A stretch of DNA of 64,000 nucleotides from Pseudomonas sp. BP8 (GTDB lineage Bacteria; Pseudomonadota; Gammaproteobacteria; Pseudomonadales; Pseudomonadaceae), in assembly GCF_017875955.1 (NCBI RefSeq), contig NZ_JAGINK010000001.1, forward strand, positions 4,246,501 through 4,310,500, given 5' to 3'. The position numbers were made by a program, and so were the translations under genes. Under the pieces are notes generated by a model, which had not been told where the DNA came from, did not search any database, and saw nothing but the letters and a program-made list of their open reading frames with translations. Of this stretch, positions 1-8,698 are shown piece after piece; the first letter of the stretch is position 1, and every line of letters starts with the position of its first letter.

Positions 1-463
1 TTCTGTTCTGGCTGCTGGGCAACCTCAGCGGCGTGCGCTGGCCGTCGGTGTGGCTGGCCCTGCCGGTCGCGCTGGTGGGCCTGGCGGTGTGCCTGTGGCA
101 CCGACGGGCGCTGGACGCGTTCACCTTCGGCGCCGACTCGGCAGCCTCGCTGGGGATCCCGGTGCGCCGCACGCAGTTGCTGTTGATCAGCTGCGCGGCG
201 TTGGTCACCGCAGTGATGGTGTCGATCGTCGGCGCGATCGGCTTCGTCGGCCTGGTTATCCCGCATGCCCTGCGCCTGCTGCTCGGCCCTGGCCATAGCC
301 GCCTACTGCCGGCCAGTGCACTGGGTGGCGCGCTGTTCTTGATCAGTGCCGACATTCTTTCGCGCACGCTGATCCCGGGCCAGGTGATCCCGGTCGGGGT
401 GGTCACTGCGTTGATCGGCGCACCGGTGTTCGCGCTGATCCTGATCAGCCGCAGGGGGCGCCC

Positions 464-467
<4 letters not shown>
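1..467 (+). CDS. FecCD-family ABC transporter permease, C-terminal part
   Basis: The gene enters from the left edge and its start is missing. The open frame runs from base 3 and gives about 154 residues with several hydrophobic segments. The stretch GAIGFVGLVIPH near the middle is typical of the conserved coupling region of FecCD/BtuC permeases for iron-siderophore, haem or cobalamin uptake. The stop codon overlaps the start of the ATPase gene by 4 bases, so the two are translationally coupled. The substrate cannot be read from this part. The neighbours (pseudoazurin, OprD porin) hint at a metal complex, which is inference only. Confidence 0.9.
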
Positions 468-1252
<785 letters not shown>

Positions 1253-1269
1253 ACCTGGAAGTTCTCGAC

Positions 1270-1710
1270 ATGCTGTTGCGACCTCTTGCCCTGTTGCTGT
1301 CCTGCGCCCTATTGGCCCCTTCGGTGCTGGCCGAAGTTCATGAAGTGAAGATGCTCAACCGCGGCGCAGACGGCGCCATGGTCTACGAGCCCGACCACCT
1401 GCGCATCGCCCCTGGCGACAGCGTGCGCTTCCTGCCGACCCAGAATGGACACAACGCCGCCAGCGTCCCGGCGCTGCTGCCGGAGGGTGCCCAAGCGTTC
1501 AAGAGCAAGCTCAACCAGCCGTTCGAACAGACCTTCAGCGTGCCTGGGCTGTATGGCATCCAGTGCATCCCGCACTTGGCCATGGGCATGGTCATGTTGA
1601 TCCAGGTTGGCGAGTCGCAAGCAGCCCCCGCGGCCGTGCCGGGCACCCTTCCCGCCCGCGCCAAGGCGCGCTTCGACGCCCAACTGGAGAAGCTGGAGGC
1701 CAATCAATGA
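1270..1710 (+). CDS. Pseudoazurin (type 1 copper protein)
   Basis: A 146-residue exported blue copper protein. A signal peptide of about 21 residues ends at VLA. After removal, the four type 1 copper ligands fall at the positions known for pseudoazurins: His40 (in NGHNAAS), Cys78, His81 and Met86 (in CIPHLAMGM). Pseudoazurins shuttle single electrons in the periplasm, usually to nitrite or nitrous oxide reductases. No denitrification gene is visible here. Instead the gene sits between an ABC importer and an OprD porin and overlaps the porin start by 4 bases. A role in copper handling or in reducing a metal chelate is possible but is inference. Confidence 0.9.
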   Translation: MLLRPLALLLSCALLAPSVLAEVHEVKMLNRGADGAMVYEPDHLRIAPGDSVRFLPTQNGHNAASVPALLPEGAQAFKSKLNQPFEQTFSVPGLYGIQCIPHLAMGMVMLIQVGESQAAPAAVPGTLPARAKARFDAQLEKLEANQ

Positions 1711-3053
1711 GCCGCTTGCAACGCGTCGTGCTGATCCTGCCGTTGCTGGCCGTGGCTCCGCTGGCCCTGGCTGAATCGGCCCAATCCAAGTCCAACGGCT
1801 TTGTCGAAGACAGCAGCTGGAGCCTGCTCAACCGCAGCGTGTTCGACCAGCGCGACTACCGCCACGGTGGCAGCAACAGCGCCGGGCGCAACGCCTACAA
1901 ACCGCGCAGCGAACGTAATGGCAAGGCCGAGGAATGGGCCTACGGCTTGATGGGCACGTTGCAGTCAGGTTTCACCCAGGGCCTGATCGGCGTCGGCGTG
2001 GATGCCCACGCTTATCTCGGCGTACAGCTCGACAGCGGCGGCGGCCGTGCCGGCAAGGCGCGCTTACTCGGGGTCGACAACGACGGCCATCCGAAAAACG
2101 AATACAGCCGCGCCGGCGCCGCGCTCAAGCTGCGCCTGTCCAACACCGTGCTGTCGTATGGTGAGCAGCGGGTCAAGACCCCGGTGTTCAGCTCCTCCGA
2201 CAGCCGCCTGCTGCCTGAAACCGCGACCGGGTTTTTCCTCACCAGCAGCGAGATCGACACGCTCAAGCTGGTTGCCGGCCACTTCAACGAAAGCACCGAC
2301 CGCAATGCCTCCAGCCACAATCAAGGCTTTGTGGTGAATTACTCCAACGGCCGCCAGGGCAACAGTTTCGACCTCGCTGGCGCGGTGTGGAACCCGAGCA
2401 GCGCCGTCAGCGCCAGCCTGTACACCTCGCGCTATGAAGACAGCTGGAACCAGCATTATCTGGGCAGTACCCTCAGTCACGCCCTGGATGACCAGCGCAG
2501 CGTCAGCCTCGACCTCAACCTGTACCGCACCACCGACACTGGCAAGGCCCTCTCCGGGCGGATCGACAACACCACCTGGAGCCTGGTCTCGCGCTACAAC
2601 CAGGGCCCGCATGGCTTCAGCCTCGGTTGGCAGCAGGTCGATGGCAATACCCCGTTCGACTACGTCACCCGCGGTGCGATCTTCATTGCCAACGCGGTGC
2701 AGATGTCTGACTTCAATGCCCCCAACGAGAAATCGTGGCAGGCGCGCTATGACTTGAACATGGGCGGTTATGGCGTACCCGGGTTGAACCTGACGGCGCT
2801 GTATGTGCGCGGCTTCGACATCGACGGCAGCCATGTCGACCCCAATGGCGGCTATGCCTACCTGGGTTACGGCAAGGGCGGCAAGCACTGGGAGCGCGAC
2901 CTTGAAGCGCGCTATGTGGTACAGAGCGGCAAGGCCAAGGGCACCACGTTCTCACTGCGGCATAACGTGCATCGCGGCAATACCGCGCAGGCGGAGCTGG
3001 ATGGCGACCAGATTCGCCTGGCGGTGGAGTATCCGTTGACGGGTGGGTTCTGA
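1707..3053 (+). CDS. OprD-family outer-membrane porin
   Basis: A 448-residue outer-membrane barrel protein. The ATG at 1707 overlaps the pseudoazurin stop (ATGA) and gives a clean signal peptide ending in ALA. Upstream in-frame codons would add a segment that reads through the pseudoazurin gene, so they were not used. The mature N-terminus (GFVEDSSWSLLNRSVFDQRDY) and the repeated pattern of alternating aromatic strands (LYTSRYEDSW, WSLVSRYNQG, LTALYVRGFDIDG) match OprD-type substrate-specific channels. The protein ends in Phe, as expected for BAM recognition. Coupling to the importer suggests outer-membrane entry of the same substrate. Confidence 0.9.
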   Translation: MSRLQRVVLILPLLAVAPLALAESAQSKSNGFVEDSSWSLLNRSVFDQRDYRHGGSNSAGRNAYKPRSERNGKAEEWAYGLMGTLQSGFTQGLIGVGVDAHAYLGVQLDSGGGRAGKARLLGVDNDGHPKNEYSRAGAALKLRLSNTVLSYGEQRVKTPVFSSSDSRLLPETATGFFLTSSEIDTLKLVAGHFNESTDRNASSHNQGFVVNYSNGRQGNSFDLAGAVWNPSSAVSASLYTSRYEDSWNQHYLGSTLSHALDDQRSVSLDLNLYRTTDTGKALSGRIDNTTWSLVSRYNQGPHGFSLGWQQVDGNTPFDYVTRGAIFIANAVQMSDFNAPNEKSWQARYDLNMGGYGVPGLNLTALYVRGFDIDGSHVDPNGGYAYLGYGKGGKHWERDLEARYVVQSGKAKGTTFSLRHNVHRGNTAQAELDGDQIRLAVEYPLTGGF

Positions 3054-3065
3054 TCTTGGCCCCGA

Positions 3066-3368
3066 TTAGGCAAGGCCCCAAGATGCCCTTTCCTGTGGGG
3101 TCATGCCGGCCACCACTTGGGCGAACGTTTCGTTGAACTCCGAACTGACATTGCCGAACGCTTTGAAGTTGGTCAGCAGATAGCGCTTTACGGTGTTCGG
3201 CCAGTTGCCTGCCTGGTGAGCTGAATTGATGATGCCCTTGGCATCCTGGTAGTTGCTGGCGGGGCGGGTTTGCGTGAGGCGTTGTTCGAAGTCGCCGAAG
3301 GTCCATTGGTCTTCGCGCAGTTCGAATTCGTTCAGCAGTTTGACTTTGTATTGGGCCAGTTCGGGCAT
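3066..3368 (-). CDS. Small hypothetical protein (100 aa)
   Basis: A 100-residue, soluble, slightly acidic protein with no signal peptide or membrane segment. I do not recognise a family. It is rich in Asn, Gln and aromatic residues (for example NYQDAK, NWPNTVKRYLL) and looks mostly helical. It is convergent with the porin gene, only 12 bp away. Upstream it shares a 447-bp divergent region, containing two TAGGA-N4-TCCTA palindromes, with the DUF6124 operon. The two transcription units could therefore be co-regulated. Coding is supported by the uninterrupted frame and ordinary residue composition. Function is unknown. Confidence 0.7.
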   Translation of the reverse strand: MPELAQYKVKLLNEFELREDQWTFGDFEQRLTQTRPASNYQDAKGIINSAHQAGNWPNTVKRYLLTNFKAFGNVSSEFNETFAQVVAGMTPQERASWGLA

Positions 3369-3464
3369 GGTGGATGCTTCCTTGGTTGATAGTTACATCC
3401 AGGAACATACCCAATAGCCAGGGATGATGAAATGAACAGTGTGACCCTTTGGCGAGGGTATATG

Positions 3465-3505
3465 TAGGATGATTCCTAGGCGGGAACTTTGTAGGACATT
3501 TCCTA
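3465..3505. promoter_or_regulatory. Twin TAGGA-N4-TCCTA palindromes, probable operator pair
   Basis: Two perfect 5-4-5 inverted repeats lie at 3465-3478 and 3492-3505, 27 bp apart. A third half-site TCCTAC is at 3548-3553. The arms resemble recognition half-sites of NarL/FixJ-type regulators such as BvgA (TTTCCTA) and EvgA (TTCCTAC). This is a resemblance only. A possible -10 element TATCCT lies at 3546-3551, which would place the palindromes near -60 and -87, suitable for activation. They sit between the divergent 100-aa gene and the DUF6124 leader. Confidence 0.5.
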
Positions 3506-3621
3506 ACCTGCAACCAAATGCTTCAGGTTGGCTGTGCTTCGGAACTATCCTACGCGCCTTGCCGAAGCGTCCGTATTGTCGGGGACATGCCTCGGGGATA
3601 ACTTCCTCGGGTCGCCATTTT

Positions 3622-3808
3622 CATGGTGACCGGGTGTGAGAACCCGATTATGAATCAATCGGCAAGCTGTTATGGCGGCCGTGCGCGGGCAGACTTCGGT
3701 CTGGCCGAGTTTTCCTTGATTCCCTCGGTTTCTCACTCCGCGCACGGCTGTCACCCATGATCTGTGAGAAGGTCAAAAGGGCAGCCTCCTTCTTAAGGAA
3801 TCAGGGAG
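3622..3808 (+). promoter_or_regulatory. Structured 5' leader of the DUF6124/DUF3077 operon
   Basis: The leader holds nested and competing inverted repeats. GGTGAC (3625-3630) can pair with 3750-3755. GTGAGAA (3636-3642) can pair with TTCTCAC (3730-3736). An 11-base segment (3678-3688) is perfectly complementary to 3738-3748. CAGAC-TTCG-GTCTG (3690-3703) forms a UUCG tetraloop hairpin. The second and third pairings cross, which makes a pseudoknot or two exclusive folds. A second GTGAGAA (3764-3770) competes for the same partner and can also pair with 3788-3793 just before the ribosome-binding site GGGAG (3804-3808). I cannot assign it to a named RNA family. Confidence 0.6.
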
Positions 3809-3815
3809 CCTAGCC

Positions 3816-4079
3816 ATGAAAAAGATCGTACCCGACCCGCCTACGCCCCAAGACCCGTTCTACGCCTCCATCCACCCCAACCTGTACCCGCCTGACGCAC
3901 TGGCCCACGCCCTCGAACTGCTGCGTAGTGTCTCCACCACGATCGATGCGCACTGCCATGCCAATGCCGGATCGCCTGGCCTGGATAGGCTGGCCAATGC
4001 CGGCCACTGCACCGAAACCACACGCGCGTTGGTCGAGCACGTGTTCGACATGCTGCAATGGCGCCAGGGAGGTGAGTGA
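3816..4079 (+). CDS. DUF6124 family protein
   Basis: An 87-residue protein beginning MKKIVPDPP, with a central ALAHALELLRSVSTTIDAH segment and a C-terminal helix ending LVEHVFDMLQW. This layout matches the small DUF6124 proteins common and often multi-copy in Pseudomonas. Their function is not known to me. The ATG at 3816 has a GGGAG ribosome-binding site 7 bases upstream. The stop overlaps the start of the DUF3077 gene, so the pair is coupled. Expression is probably controlled through the long structured leader and the twin palindromes upstream. Confidence 0.8.
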   Translation: MKKIVPDPPTPQDPFYASIHPNLYPPDALAHALELLRSVSTTIDAHCHANAGSPGLDRLANAGHCTETTRALVEHVFDMLQWRQGGE

Positions 4080-4351
4080 TGAGCGACGAACCTAAATCCG
4101 ACGTTACTGTTGGCGTCGAGACCTTTTTCGAGGTGGGCGAGAATTCCAGCCATATTTTCCGGGTGATGCCGGGGGTGCCGTTTGAATATGCCTATGAGCA
4201 GGTGTCGGTGCTGCTGGGGTATATCAAGCACCTGGTGCGCGAGGGGGATATGGAGGATGACCACAAGTTTCTTGGTGCTGCCGATTACCTGAGTGCGTTT
4301 GCCAAGGCGATCATGGATGACATTGAGGTTGCCCGGAGTCAGTTGCATTGA
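4079..4351 (+). CDS. DUF3077 family protein
   Basis: A 90-residue acidic protein. The ATG at 4079 shares a base with the stop of the DUF6124 gene. A GTG one codon earlier (4076) is possible but less likely. The sequence FFEVGENSSHIFRVMPGVPFEYAYEQVSVLLGY and the DYLSAFAKAIMDD helix match DUF3077, a small Pseudomonas family usually found next to DUF6124 genes. There is no signal peptide or membrane segment, so it is probably cytoplasmic. Coupling suggests that the two small proteins act together. Their activity is unknown. A large REP-type inverted repeat follows 15 bp downstream. Confidence 0.8.
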   Translation: MSDEPKSDVTVGVETFFEVGENSSHIFRVMPGVPFEYAYEQVSVLLGYIKHLVREGDMEDDHKFLGAADYLSAFAKAIMDDIEVARSQLH

Positions 4352-4366
4352 GTCTGGCTTGAGAGT

Positions 4367-4496
4367 GCCGGGGCCGCTGCGCGACCCTTTCGCGACACAA
4401 GGCCGCTCCCACAGAGACCGCGCATGCCTTGGAAACTGCGCGGTCCGTGTGTGGGAGCGGCCTTGTGTCGCGAAAGGGTCGCGCAGCGGCCCCGGC
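4367..4496. repeat. REP doublet, GTGGGAGCGGCCTTGTG type, with 47-bp perfect arms
   Basis: The arms 4367-4413 and 4450-4496 are perfect reverse complements of 47 bases. The 36-base spacer holds a further inverted repeat (GACCGCGCA ... TGCGCGGTC). The core is the second REP family of this window, with a CGCGAAAGGG ending. The element lies between the end of the DUF3077 gene and the end of the convergent acetyltransferase gene and could serve as a transcript end or stabiliser. Confidence 0.9.
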
Positions 4497-4576
4497 GAGC
4501 TCAAGCCTGATGCAATTTCAGAAGCCCCAAGCCGCCAGCGCGGGCTAGCACTGACACCACAAAACCCAAGCCGCGC

Positions 4577-5074
4577 TCAGCCCAGCGCCAGCTCCATATG
4601 CGTCGTCTGCCACACCGGATCATCTTCCACATCCGTGATCTCAAACCCCTGCCGCTGCCAGAACCTGATCGCCCCCGGCAAAAACGGATGGGTGTGCAGG
4701 TAAAGACGCTCAACACCCGCCTTCTGCGCCTCGTCGCGCAACGCTGATACCAACGCCGCCGCCAGCCCACAACGCCGATACGCCGGTAGCACGAACAGCC
4801 GCACCACTTCCACCACATGGACACCGCGGTAGTCGAGCTGAGCAAAGCGATGGTCATAAGGCACATAACCGATCGCGGCAATCAGCCGACCGTTGTCACG
4901 CGCAATCAGAAAACGACCGGCACCTTGCAGGTAGGTTTCATGGAAACAGGCCAGGTCCTTGGGCAAGGGCGCGTCCGCGAGCATCGGGAACAGCTCGCGG
5001 CGAGAGGTGTTGACGAACGACACCACTTCGTCGATTGCCTCGGCGGGTACAGCTGTGATGGTCCAGTGGGTCAT
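4577..5074 (-). CDS. GNAT-family N-acetyltransferase
   Basis: A 165-residue cytoplasmic enzyme expected to move an acetyl group from acetyl-CoA to an amine. The acetyl-CoA-binding motif A is seen in VVRLFVLPAYRRCGLAAALV (about residues 90-109, RRCGLA as the pyrophosphate loop). The C-terminal part FWQRQGFEITD is the usual final strand-helix of the fold. Length is normal for the family. The substrate cannot be predicted. The gene is divergent from a lipoprotein gene about 110 bp away, and the region between holds both promoters. No strong ribosome-binding site precedes its ATG. Confidence 0.88.
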   Translation of the reverse strand: MTHWTITAVPAEAIDEVVSFVNTSRRELFPMLADAPLPKDLACFHETYLQGAGRFLIARDNGRLIAAIGYVPYDHRFAQLDYRGVHVVEVVRLFVLPAYRRCGLAAALVSALRDEAQKAGVERLYLHTHPFLPGAIRFWQRQGFEITDVEDDPVWQTTHMELALG

Positions 5075-5187
5075 GGGGCTGACGGCTATGTACGAAACAG
5101 AAGCAGCGTTCTACCCCATCGCCCCTCCCGGTGCAAATCACAACCCGGTAGAATTGCCGCACTACTGTGCTCAAGGCCTTCCCGTCG

Positions 5188-5655
5188 ATGATCCGCTTGC
5201 CAACATTGTTGCTGCCCCTGCTCCTGCTCGGCGCCCTCGCCGGCTGCGACCAGAAGCCCACCCGCGAACAACAGATCCTCGCCAACCTGCCGTTGCAGGA
5301 AGCCTATGAGCACAACATCGGGCGCATGGCAGCGCTGCTGGCGATGAGTCACCCGCAGGTGCCCGAAGACACCATCAAACAGGTACTGCGCAAGCACCTG
5401 ACCGTCGAGGACCAGCGCAACGACCTGTTCAAGCTCTACAGCGAGAAAAACTTCACCGACGCCGAGTTCGAGACCATCGTGCAAGTTACCCAGGACCCCG
5501 CCAAGGCCAAGGCTCTGGGTGACACCGCAGAAGGCCAGCGGCTCAGCGAAAAGCTCACCGCGCTGATGCGCGAAACCGCCCGTGACAAAAACGTCCAGGC
5601 GCTTGCCGAGGAGCGCATGCAGCAGGTCGAGGACGAACTCAACGCCCAGCAATGA
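5188..5655 (+). CDS. Small lipoprotein
   Basis: A 155-residue exported lipoprotein. The ATG at 5188 gives a compact signal MIRLPTLLLPLLLLGALAGC, with lipobox LAGC and the lipidated Cys at residue 20. A GTG seven codons upstream is open but unnecessary. The mature part is charged and helical (EDTIKQVLRKHLTVEDQRNDLFKLY) and ends EDELNAQQ, with no recognised domain. It is probably anchored in a membrane facing the periplasm. It precedes the diguanylate cyclase gene by about 100 bp, with a short palindrome between them, so cotranscription is uncertain. Confidence 0.8.
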   Translation: MIRLPTLLLPLLLLGALAGCDQKPTREQQILANLPLQEAYEHNIGRMAALLAMSHPQVPEDTIKQVLRKHLTVEDQRNDLFKLYSEKNFTDAEFETIVQVTQDPAKAKALGDTAEGQRLSEKLTALMRETARDKNVQALAEERMQQVEDELNAQQ

Positions 5656-5690
5656 TCGCAGTGTCGCTGTGGGATGATAGCGCCTGCATC

Positions 5691-5711
5691 AGCTACGCAC
5701 GGTGCGTAGCT
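5691..5711. promoter_or_regulatory. Perfect 9-bp hairpin or operator before the cyclase gene
   Basis: AGCTACGCA and TGCGTAGCT (5691-5699 and 5703-5711) form a perfect 9-bp inverted repeat around CGG. There is no T-run, so it is a poor intrinsic terminator. It lies 46 bp before the cyclase start and could be an operator or an RNA hairpin. Confidence 0.4.
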
Positions 5712-5756
5712 GCAATCGCATACAACGAGTCAGGTTATCCTCCCGGATAACCGCCA

Positions 5757-7364
5757 GTGAGGTCAGGATTGCCACACGCCAAGAAAGGACTGCACCTGGA
5801 TCTGCGTACGCTGATCCTCGTGCTCTCGGCATTTACCGCCGTGCTCATGCTGCTCACCAGCTACTTCGCCAGCTACCGGGTACAGCGTCAGTTGCTGATC
5901 GACCACTCTCTGGAAGCCAACCGGGTGTATGCCGCCAAGCTGGCGGCAATCACCGAGCTGTTTCTCGGCAACGCCCTGCTGCAATTGGCCTTCAGCGCCG
6001 GCGTGCAGAGCAGGCAGATGAACGACACCGCTGCGCTGCTGGCGGAAACCGACCGGGTCTTGGCTCAGAGCATTGCCTTCAACTCAACCTTCGTGGTCGA
6101 TGCCCAAGGCATCCTGCGCTCGGTTTCCCCAGCCCCCCTGCGTCATCTGCTCGGCAGCCAGGTAAATACCCCAGGCGCACAGGAAGCCCTGCGCGAGCGG
6201 CGGGCGCTGGTCTCGACCCCGTTCTTGTCATCGGCCAACAACCTGGTGGTGGCGCTGTCGCAACCGATCTTCGATGCTGACGGCCAGTACCTGGGCTATG
6301 TCGGCGGCAGCCTGTACCTGCGCGAGCACAATTTTCTCAACAGCCTGCTCGGCGAACACTACTACAAGGACGGGTCCTACCTGTACGTGGTCGACCGCAA
6401 TCGACGCCTGCTCTATCACCCGGATACGCAGCGGGTCGGTACCGTGGTCAGCGGCAACAGCCTGATCGATCAGCTGGCCGGCCTGGATGAGGGCACTCGA
6501 CAGCTGACCAACAGTACCGGGGTGGAAATGCTCGCGGGCTTTGCCACGGTGCCGAGTACCGGTTGGGGGATAGTGGCGCAGCAGCCGTTGGCCCAGACGG
6601 TAGCGCCGTTGCGACAACTGACGCTGAACATGATCGCCATTTCCGCGCCGCTGGTACTGCTCGGCTGCCTGCTGCTGTGGGGGATGGCGCTGACCATCGC
6701 CCGTCCGCTGTGGCAACTGGCGGCCGGTGCGCGCGCACTCGACCACACCGGCAGTGCAGAACGCCTGCATGCGGTGCGGGCCTGGTATTTCGAGGCAGCC
6801 GAGCTCAAGCGTGCCCTGCTGTTCGGCCTCAACCTGCTGCAGGAACGCATCGGCCGGCTCAACCAGGACGCCCAGACCGACCCGCTGACCGGGCTGGGCA
6901 ACCGGCGCCAACTGTCATTCAGCCTGTCGCTGCTGGAGGCCGAGAGACGCGATTTCTGCGCCATCGTGCTGGATATCGATCATTTCAAACGGATCAATGA
7001 CACCCACGGCCATGATGTCGGTGACCAGGTGCTGCGCCAGCTTGCCCAGCTGATGCGCCGCTGCTGCCGGGAAGGCGACGTGCTGTGTCGCATGGGCGGC
7101 GAGGAATTTGTAATGCTGCTGCCCGGCGCGCCTCTGGATAGCGCCACCGCGGTGGCCCAGCGGTTGCGTTTGTCGGTGCAGGATAATCCTCTGCCACCCG
7201 TCGGTGCAGTGACCGTCTCGCTGGGTGTAGCGCGCTGGACGCCGCAGAGCGATGAACAACCGACTCAGACGCTTGGCAAGGCTGATCTGGCGATGTACGC
7301 CGCCAAGCGCGCCGGGCGTAATCAGGTTCAGGTCAGCCAGGCGGACGCTACTGCTGAACACTGA
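5757..7364 (+). CDS. Membrane-bound diguanylate cyclase (Cache-like sensor + GGDEF)
   Basis: A 535-residue inner-membrane sensor enzyme that should join two GTP into cyclic-di-GMP. A first membrane segment (about residues 17-38) and a second (about 285-308) bracket a periplasmic domain that looks like a double Cache domain (FVVDAQGILRSVSP, YLYVVDRNRRLLYHP). A linker and a GGDEF domain follow (about 375-525). The active-site motif is GGEEF, and an RxxD inhibitory site (REGD) lies five residues before it, so product inhibition is expected. The GTG at 5757 is the most upstream start and has no clear ribosome-binding site. A TTG four codons later is an alternative. Confidence 0.92.
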   Translation: MRSGLPHAKKGLHLDLRTLILVLSAFTAVLMLLTSYFASYRVQRQLLIDHSLEANRVYAAKLAAITELFLGNALLQLAFSAGVQSRQMNDTAALLAETDRVLAQSIAFNSTFVVDAQGILRSVSPAPLRHLLGSQVNTPGAQEALRERRALVSTPFLSSANNLVVALSQPIFDADGQYLGYVGGSLYLREHNFLNSLLGEHYYKDGSYLYVVDRNRRLLYHPDTQRVGTVVSGNSLIDQLAGLDEGTRQLTNSTGVEMLAGFATVPSTGWGIVAQQPLAQTVAPLRQLTLNMIAISAPLVLLGCLLLWGMALTIARPLWQLAAGARALDHTGSAERLHAVRAWYFEAAELKRALLFGLNLLQERIGRLNQDAQTDPLTGLGNRRQLSFSLSLLEAERRDFCAIVLDIDHFKRINDTHGHDVGDQVLRQLAQLMRRCCREGDVLCRMGGEEFVMLLPGAPLDSATAVAQRLRLSVQDNPLPPVGAVTVSLGVARWTPQSDEQPTQTLGKADLAMYAAKRAGRNQVQVSQADATAEH

Positions 7365-7429
7365 AAACCACTGAGCGATCGAGACGCGCTCGCTGTCCAA
7401 CGATGAGTTCATCTTCGCCGGAGATCACC

Positions 7430-8443
7430 ATGCCCCGCCTGGGCTTTGCCTGTATGTACCGCCACCCGCATCGGAGCCTGTCTATCAAGGCCCTTGAGGC
7501 GATCGAGAAGACCTTCAACCCGCGCACCACGACACTGCGCTGGTTGTCTGCGGCCAGTGCCGAAGCGGCCCGGGCCAAGTTGCTCGAATTGGTCGAACAC
7601 AACCTCGACGCCCAGTTGCGCCTGCTCGCCTACGCCGCCGAACTGCCGCCGACCTTGCGCATGGTGCGCCTGAGCAGTGATTTGCTGCCCCTGTATAGCC
7701 ACGCGCAAATCGCCCCGTTCTATCGCGACCCTGCGATCCAGGCCCATCTGCAAGTGCGCTTCGCCGCCATTGGCGAATATGCCCGTGGCGCGGACATTCG
7801 CCTGTCATTTCACCCAGGCCAGTACTGCGTGCTCGGCTCGGACCGGCCCGAAGTGGTCGAGAACAGCCTGGCGGAGTTCGAGTACCACGCCGACATGATC
7901 CGCATGATGGGCTACGGCCAGCGCTTCCAGGACTTCAAGTGCAACGTGCACATCGCCGGGCGCCTGGGTGGCGCAGGGGTCAGAGCGGTATGGCCGCGGT
8001 TGTCCGAGGTGGCGCGCAATGTCATCACACTGGAGAACGACGAGAAGACCTACGGTGTGGATGACTGCCTGGCATTGGCCGATCTGGCCCCGGTGGTGCT
8101 CGACATTCATCACTGCTGGATCCATGAGAACGACTACATCGCCCAGGATGATCCGCGCCTGGCGAGGATCATTGACAGCTGGCGTGGGGTGCGGCCGGTG
8201 ATGCACTACTCGCAGCCGCCCGAACGGTTGCAGGCGCTGGGCTTCGCGGCTGAGGCCAAGCTGGAGATTCCGGCGTTGATGGCGCAGGTCAACAAGCGCG
8301 ACCTGTATCAGCACAGCGAACGGATGTGGAACGACTGGACCAACCGCTATGCGCTGGGCTTCATGGATCGCTTCGACATCATGTTCGAGGCCAAGGACAA
8401 GAACCTGGCGACGCTGGAGTTCTATGAGCGGTATGTGGTTTGA
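7430..8443 (+). CDS. uvsE: UV damage endonuclease (UvdE/UvsE family)
   Basis: A 337-residue TIM-barrel metallo-endonuclease that nicks DNA 5' of UV photoproducts and other lesions. It begins MPRLGFACMYRH and carries family motifs such as LSFHPGQY, NVHIAG, ITLENDEK and LDIHHCWIHEN, which supply the metal-binding His, Glu and Asp residues. The ATG at 7430 has GGAG six bases upstream. An ATG at 7403 is open but lacks a good site. The last codons (FYERYVV, stop) and an internal 23-base piece (8203-8225) recur in the 255-bp tandem repeat that starts at the very end of this gene. Confidence 0.88.
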   Translation: MPRLGFACMYRHPHRSLSIKALEAIEKTFNPRTTTLRWLSAASAEAARAKLLELVEHNLDAQLRLLAYAAELPPTLRMVRLSSDLLPLYSHAQIAPFYRDPAIQAHLQVRFAAIGEYARGADIRLSFHPGQYCVLGSDRPEVVENSLAEFEYHADMIRMMGYGQRFQDFKCNVHIAGRLGGAGVRAVWPRLSEVARNVITLENDEKTYGVDDCLALADLAPVVLDIHHCWIHENDYIAQDDPRLARIIDSWRGVRPVMHYSQPPERLQALGFAAEAKLEIPALMAQVNKRDLYQHSERMWNDWTNRYALGFMDRFDIMFEAKDKNLATLEFYERYVV

Positions 8444-8650
8444 GGTTCAGCAATGCAGGGGGCCCGAAACAAGGCCGCGCTCATTGAACTAACGCTAACT
8501 CATTGATTTAGCAAACCCCTGTAGGAGCGGGCTCGTCCCGCGAAACCGGCGAAGCCGGTGCCATTTACCACGCTGGCTCGGCTGGCCTCTTCGCGGGACA
8601 AGCCCGCTCCTACAGGGTACGCGCCGTATTTACGGACTTTGTTCTCTACG

Positions 8651-8698
8651 CACTACTCGCAGCCGCCCGAACCGTTCTATGAGCGATATGTGGTTTGA
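8651..8698 (+). pseudogene. Remnant of UV endonuclease 3' end, copy 1
   Basis: These 48 bases read in frame HYSQPPE + PFYERYVV + stop. The first part matches codons at 8204-8225 of the intact gene and the second its last codons, with about 190 bases missing between. It has no start and is a by-product of the deletion and duplication that made the 255-bp array. Confidence 0.85.

Noticed and set aside
3545..3754. 69-codon minus-strand frame in the DUF6124 leader
   Set aside because: It lies fully inside the structured leader and has no ribosome-binding site or recognisable features. The RNA folding explains the sequence better.
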